Assembly (NCBI GenBank): GCA_903851195.1
Contig: CAINNJ010000049.1
Coordinates: forward strand, 186,001 to 250,000
Source of the DNA: an uncultured Acidobacteriia bacterium
GTDB taxonomy: Bacteria > Acidobacteriota > Terriglobia > Bryobacterales > Bryobacteraceae
Direction of reading: 5' to 3'
DNA: 64,000 nucleotides
In this document: positions 61,210-64,000 of the stretch, piece after piece
Layout of the letters: the number at the start of each line of letters is the position of its first letter
Position numbering within the stretch: the first letter of the stretch is position 1
The notes under the pieces: generated by a model
Seen by the model: the letters and a program-made list of their open reading frames with translations, nothing else
Told to the model about the DNA's origin: nothing
The model's database searches: none
Translations under genes and position numbers: made by a program

Positions 61210-63288
61210 ATGCTTCGCCGCGCCCCGCTTCTTCTTGTCCTCGCCGCCTGCACTCTGACCAGCCAGCAGGCCTCCCGCAGCGGCATCCACCCCGAAGACA
61301 TGGACCCCACCTGCAAGCCCTGCACGGACTTCTGGCGCTACGTCAACGGCGGCTGGCTCGATAAGAACCCCATTCCCTCCCACCTCGCCAGCTGGGGCAC
61401 ATTTCCCGTTCTTTCCGAAGCGAATCAGGAAAGAACCCGCACCATTCTCGACGCCGCCGTCTCGGACACCTCCGCCAAACCCGGCTCCAACAAGCGCAAG
61501 ATGGGCGACCTCTACGCGAGCTGCATGAATACGGCCGCCATCGACCAGCGGGGTATCTCCCCCCTCCAGCCCGATTTCGACCGCATCGCCGCCATCTCCT
61601 CAACCAAAGACCTCACCGCCGCCCTGGCCGTCTTTCAGAAAAGCGCGCGCCCCTTCGGAGCCGTCAACGGCGTCGTCGTCGGCCCCTTCCGCCTCACCTC
61701 CGGTCAGGATCCCAAAGACCCCTCGCGCATCATCGCCCGCATCGTGGAACGTGACGGCGCCGGCCGCACCGGCAGCGCTATCTTCTCCCTGCCCGATCGC
61801 GACTACTACCTGAAAACCGACCCCAAATCCCTCGAAACCCGCGCCGCCTTCACGGACCACGTTGCCCGCCTCCTGCAACTTGCCGGCACTCCCGCCATCG
61901 ACGCCCAGACCCAGGCGAAAACCATTCTGGACTTCGAAACCGCCCTCGCTGCTTCCGTCATGAGCATCGCCGAAAAGCGCGATCCCGAGAAGATCTATCA
62001 CCTGATGGATCTCGCCGGCCTCCGCGCTCTGGCCCCCGCCTTCGACTGGGCACAGTTCCTCCGCGAACAGGGCCTCCCCGAATCGACTCCCGTCAACGTC
62101 ACCGAGCCGGAACTGCTGAAGAAGGTGAACGAACAACTCACCGCCGCCCCTCTCGCTACCTGGAAAACCTGGCTCCACTGGCGCGCTCTCCAGATCGCCG
62201 CGCCCTACCTGGCCAAACCCGTCTCGGATGAAGACTTTCACTTCCAGCGCACCGTCCTCGCCGGCGTGACGCAGCCGCCCCCGCGCTGGCAGACCTGCGC
62301 CTCCATCGTCGATCGCGATTTGAGCGACGTCCTCGGCCAGGCTTGGGTCGAGAAATACTTCCCGCCCGAAGCCAAACGCCGCATGATCCAGCTGGTCGAA
62401 AACCTCCGCGCCGCTCTGCGCGACAACCTCGAGCACTCCGACTGGATGCAGCCCGCCACCCGCCAGAGCGCCATCCGCAAACTCGATGCCCTCCAGATCC
62501 AGATCGGCTATCCCGACCGTTGGCGCGACTATTCCGCCCTCCCCATCGGCCCGAATACCTACTATGAAAACGTCCGCGCCGCCTGGGCCCATGGCCAGCG
62601 CTACGAAATCGCCCGAATCGGCAAACCCGTGGACCACCTCGACTGGGGCATGACGCCCCCCACCGTCAACGCCTACTCGAGCACCGCCGACATGAAAGTC
62701 GTCTTCCCCGCCGGCATCCTCCAGCCCCCGTTCTTCGACATGCAGGCCGACGATGCCGCCAACTACGGCGCCATCGGTGCCGTCATCGGCCACGAAATCG
62801 GCCACCAGTTCGACGACGGCGGCTCCAAATTCGACGCCACCGGCGCTCTGAAAAACTGGTGGACGCCGGAAGATCGCCAGCAGTTCGAAACCCGCACCGC
62901 CTGCGTTGTCGACGAGTTCAATACCCTCGATGTCGGCGGCGGACTGCACCACAACGGCAAACAGGTGCTCGGCGAAGCGCTCGGCGATTTAGGCGGACTC
63001 GCCATCGCCTGGAAGGCTTACCAGCGCACTCTGGCGGGAAAACCCGCGCCCCCGGCGATGGACGGCTTCACGGCCGATCAGCGCTTCTTCATCTCGTTCG
63101 CCCGCGTCTGGGGCACCCAACAGCGCGCCGAAGCCGAGCGCCTGCAGCTCAACACCAACAACCACCCCATCGCCCGGTACCGCGCCATCGCAACCCTCCA
63201 GAACATGCCGGAATTCCACCGCGCGTTCCAGTGCAAACCAGGCGACCCCATGGTCCGCCCGCTGGCAAAACAGTGCAAGTTGTGGTGA
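61210..63288 (+). CDS. M13-family (neprilysin-like) zinc metallopeptidase lipoprotein
   Basis: A 692-residue peptidase with a lipoprotein signal (lipobox LAAC, modified Cys14). It begins with the family motif CKPCTDFWRYVNGGWLDKNP. Zinc ligands are His528 and His532 in GHEIGHQFDDGG and Glu589 in GEALGDLGG, with Asp593. Substrate-binding VNAYSSTADMKVVFPAGILQ and the C-terminal FFISFARVWGTQ region are present. M13 enzymes cut small peptides outside the cytoplasm. It is a separate gene 36 bases after the Fic gene. Confidence 0.93.
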   Translation: MLRRAPLLLVLAACTLTSQQASRSGIHPEDMDPTCKPCTDFWRYVNGGWLDKNPIPSHLASWGTFPVLSEANQERTRTILDAAVSDTSAKPGSNKRKMGDLYASCMNTAAIDQRGISPLQPDFDRIAAISSTKDLTAALAVFQKSARPFGAVNGVVVGPFRLTSGQDPKDPSRIIARIVERDGAGRTGSAIFSLPDRDYYLKTDPKSLETRAAFTDHVARLLQLAGTPAIDAQTQAKTILDFETALAASVMSIAEKRDPEKIYHLMDLAGLRALAPAFDWAQFLREQGLPESTPVNVTEPELLKKVNEQLTAAPLATWKTWLHWRALQIAAPYLAKPVSDEDFHFQRTVLAGVTQPPPRWQTCASIVDRDLSDVLGQAWVEKYFPPEAKRRMIQLVENLRAALRDNLEHSDWMQPATRQSAIRKLDALQIQIGYPDRWRDYSALPIGPNTYYENVRAAWAHGQRYEIARIGKPVDHLDWGMTPPTVNAYSSTADMKVVFPAGILQPPFFDMQADDAANYGAIGAVIGHEIGHQFDDGGSKFDATGALKNWWTPEDRQQFETRTACVVDEFNTLDVGGGLHHNGKQVLGEALGDLGGLAIAWKAYQRTLAGKPAPPAMDGFTADQRFFISFARVWGTQQRAEAERLQLNTNNHPIARYRAIATLQNMPEFHRAFQCKPGDPMVRPLAKQCKLW

Positions 63289-63291
63289 TTT

Positions 63292-63684
63292 TTAAGAAAG
63301 AACCGTACTGAATTCCCGCAGAAACGCGGCATAGCCGGCCTCTTCCAGATCCCCGGAAGCCAGCGCCAGAACGGCCTGCGCCGCGTCTTCTTCGCTGGCT
63401 CCAAAGCGATACCCGTTGAGTTCCAGAAACAGCAGACCGATCACGAACCCGGTGCGCTTGTTCCCGTCCACGAAGGGATGGTTCCGCACAATGCCAGCCG
63501 TGTAAATGGAGGCGAGATGGATCACATCCGGCGACTCCCCATAGGCAAAATGCTGCTTTGGCCGGGCGAGGGCCGATTTCAGCAGCCCCTCGTCCCGCAG
63601 CCCTGCTGCCCCGCCATTCAGGATCAGCAGGCGGGTATGCAGGGCTAACGTATCGCGCTCGTCAACCCAGACCGGTTCTGTCAC
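63292..63684 (-). CDS. doc: Doc-type toxin (Fic fold)
   Basis: A 130-residue death-on-curing protein. The motif HPFVDGNKRTGF near residue 69 is the Doc variant of the Fic loop; Doc phosphorylates elongation factor Tu. The rest matches the short family (ALARPKQHFAYGESPDVIHL). It starts with GTG, 18 bases after the antitoxin stop, and ends three bases from the peptidase stop, so the two genes converge without a visible terminator. It needs the upstream AbrB-like protein as antitoxin. Intact by length and motif. Confidence 0.88.
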   Translation of the reverse strand: MTEPVWVDERDTLALHTRLLILNGGAAGLRDEGLLKSALARPKQHFAYGESPDVIHLASIYTAGIVRNHPFVDGNKRTGFVIGLLFLELNGYRFGASEEDAAQAVLALASGDLEEAGYAAFLREFSTVLS

Positions 63685-63702
63685 GTGGAGAGCCCGATTC
63701 TC

Positions 63703-63930
63703 TTATTTCGAAAGAACGTGCAGCGTATTGCGATACCGGCTGATAATGTCATCCGCTCTCGCCATCTTGCGTTCGAATCCCGGATCATACGGCGTGAGGT
63801 GATACCCGCCGTCCGGTCCTTCCACCAGATAAAGGAGGTCGCCCTCGACGGCTTGCAGATGGCTAAGGACGTCCTTGGGCAAAGCCAAACCCAGCGAATT
63901 TCCCACTTTCCTTACCTTCAGTGCAACCAT
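63703..63930 (-). CDS. AbrB/MazE-type antitoxin of the Doc pair
   Basis: A 75-residue protein with an N-terminal swapped-hairpin DNA-binding domain (VRKVGNSLGLALPKDVLSHL) and a C-terminal tail (ERKMARADDIISRYRNTLHV) that would cover the toxin. I start at the ATG at 63930 because GGAGG lies eight bases upstream. A GTG at 63945 would extend it by five residues. It likely represses its own operon at the two palindromes just upstream. Confidence 0.87.
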   Translation of the reverse strand: MVALKVRKVGNSLGLALPKDVLSHLQAVEGDLLYLVEGPDGGYHLTPYDPGFERKMARADDIISRYRNTLHVLSK

Positions 63931-63948
63931 AGCAAGCGCCTCCACTCC

Positions 63949-63968
63949 GTTATAACATTCGTTATAAC
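63949..63968. promoter_or_regulatory. paired palindromes upstream of the Doc antitoxin gene
   Basis: The perfect 8-bp palindrome gttataac occurs twice, at 63949-63956 and 63961-63968, 12 bases apart on centre. They lie 18-38 bases upstream of the antitoxin start codon. They probably form the operator, overlapping the promoter, of the toxin-antitoxin unit. Confidence 0.6.
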
Positions 63969-64000
63969 ATACCCCTCACCAAAAAAAAAGGCCCGGCTTC

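Noticed and set aside
63765-63785. Sequence like a tRNA T-arm (gttcgaatcc)
   Set aside because: It lies inside the antitoxin coding frame and no matching D-arm, anticodon arm or acceptor stem surrounds it.

Overview
The window looks like chromosomal DNA of an acidobacterium, most likely of the Bryobacterales/Solibacter lineage. This rests on the protein families present: three neighbouring secreted proteins with TIGR03437-type modules, an Oar-like TonB-dependent receptor with an N-terminal carboxypeptidase-regulatory domain, a PEP-CTERM protein, a secreted Gfo/Idh/MocA oxidoreductase, and a secreted PQQ dehydrogenase with an inserted cytochrome c. The DNA is GC-rich and nearly gap-free. I see no rRNA, tRNA, insertion sequence, integrase or CRISPR array. 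The longest stretch without a gene is about 280 bp (7024-7305), so no empty stretch exceeds 300 bases.

Layout. 1-7023 (minus): a cut-off ABCD/SbmA-type ABC exporter, an ABCB-type exporter overlapping it by 4 bp, a CzcA/CusA-type RND pump and a small membrane protein. 7306-11519 (minus): a PQQ/cytochrome c dehydrogenase coupled to a DUF1080/FG-GAP protein. 11660-13741 (plus): a Gfo/Idh/MocA oxidoreductase, a four-helix membrane protein, and a toxin-antitoxin-like pair whose first gene is frameshifted. 13786-20035 (minus): a drug-type tripartite efflux operon (TolC-like, lipoprotein adaptor, RND pump) ending in a DinB-family gene. 20160-23606 (minus): a PEP-CTERM protein, a zinc-ribbon membrane protein and a large TPR lipoprotein. 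23773-25681: an enolase-superfamily dehydratase and a small secreted protein.

25852-39736 is a long minus-strand run of secreted or outer-membrane genes: a TonB receptor, two purple-acid-phosphatase-like proteins, a TIGR03437-FN3-PEBP-YHYH fusion, a small secreted protein and a repeat-bearing surface protein. I read it as a candidate outer-surface phosphoester-scavenging locus. 39856-57656 is mostly housekeeping: mfd, a small YHS-like protein, a TPR protein, a cyclase/TPR protein overlapping the end of sdhCAB, a hydrolase, a NYN nuclease, a nucleoside hydrolase, a cupin and pheST. 57727-63930 holds purA, a frameshifted secreted protein, a Fic protein with an apparent CTG start and an array of putative operator half-sites, an M13 peptidase, and a Doc/AbrB toxin-antitoxin pair at the right edge.

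Most notable: the Fic start and operator array; two separate frameshifted genes whose three interruptions can each be repaired by skipping one base; a 17-bp tandem duplication at a gene junction that creates a six-codon mini-gene; an 18-bp minisatellite inside a surface-protein gene; and a set of long perfect intergenic hairpins. No complete, clearly new multi-gene system stands out. The phosphatase/YHYH/TonB cluster is the best candidate for a poorly described function.
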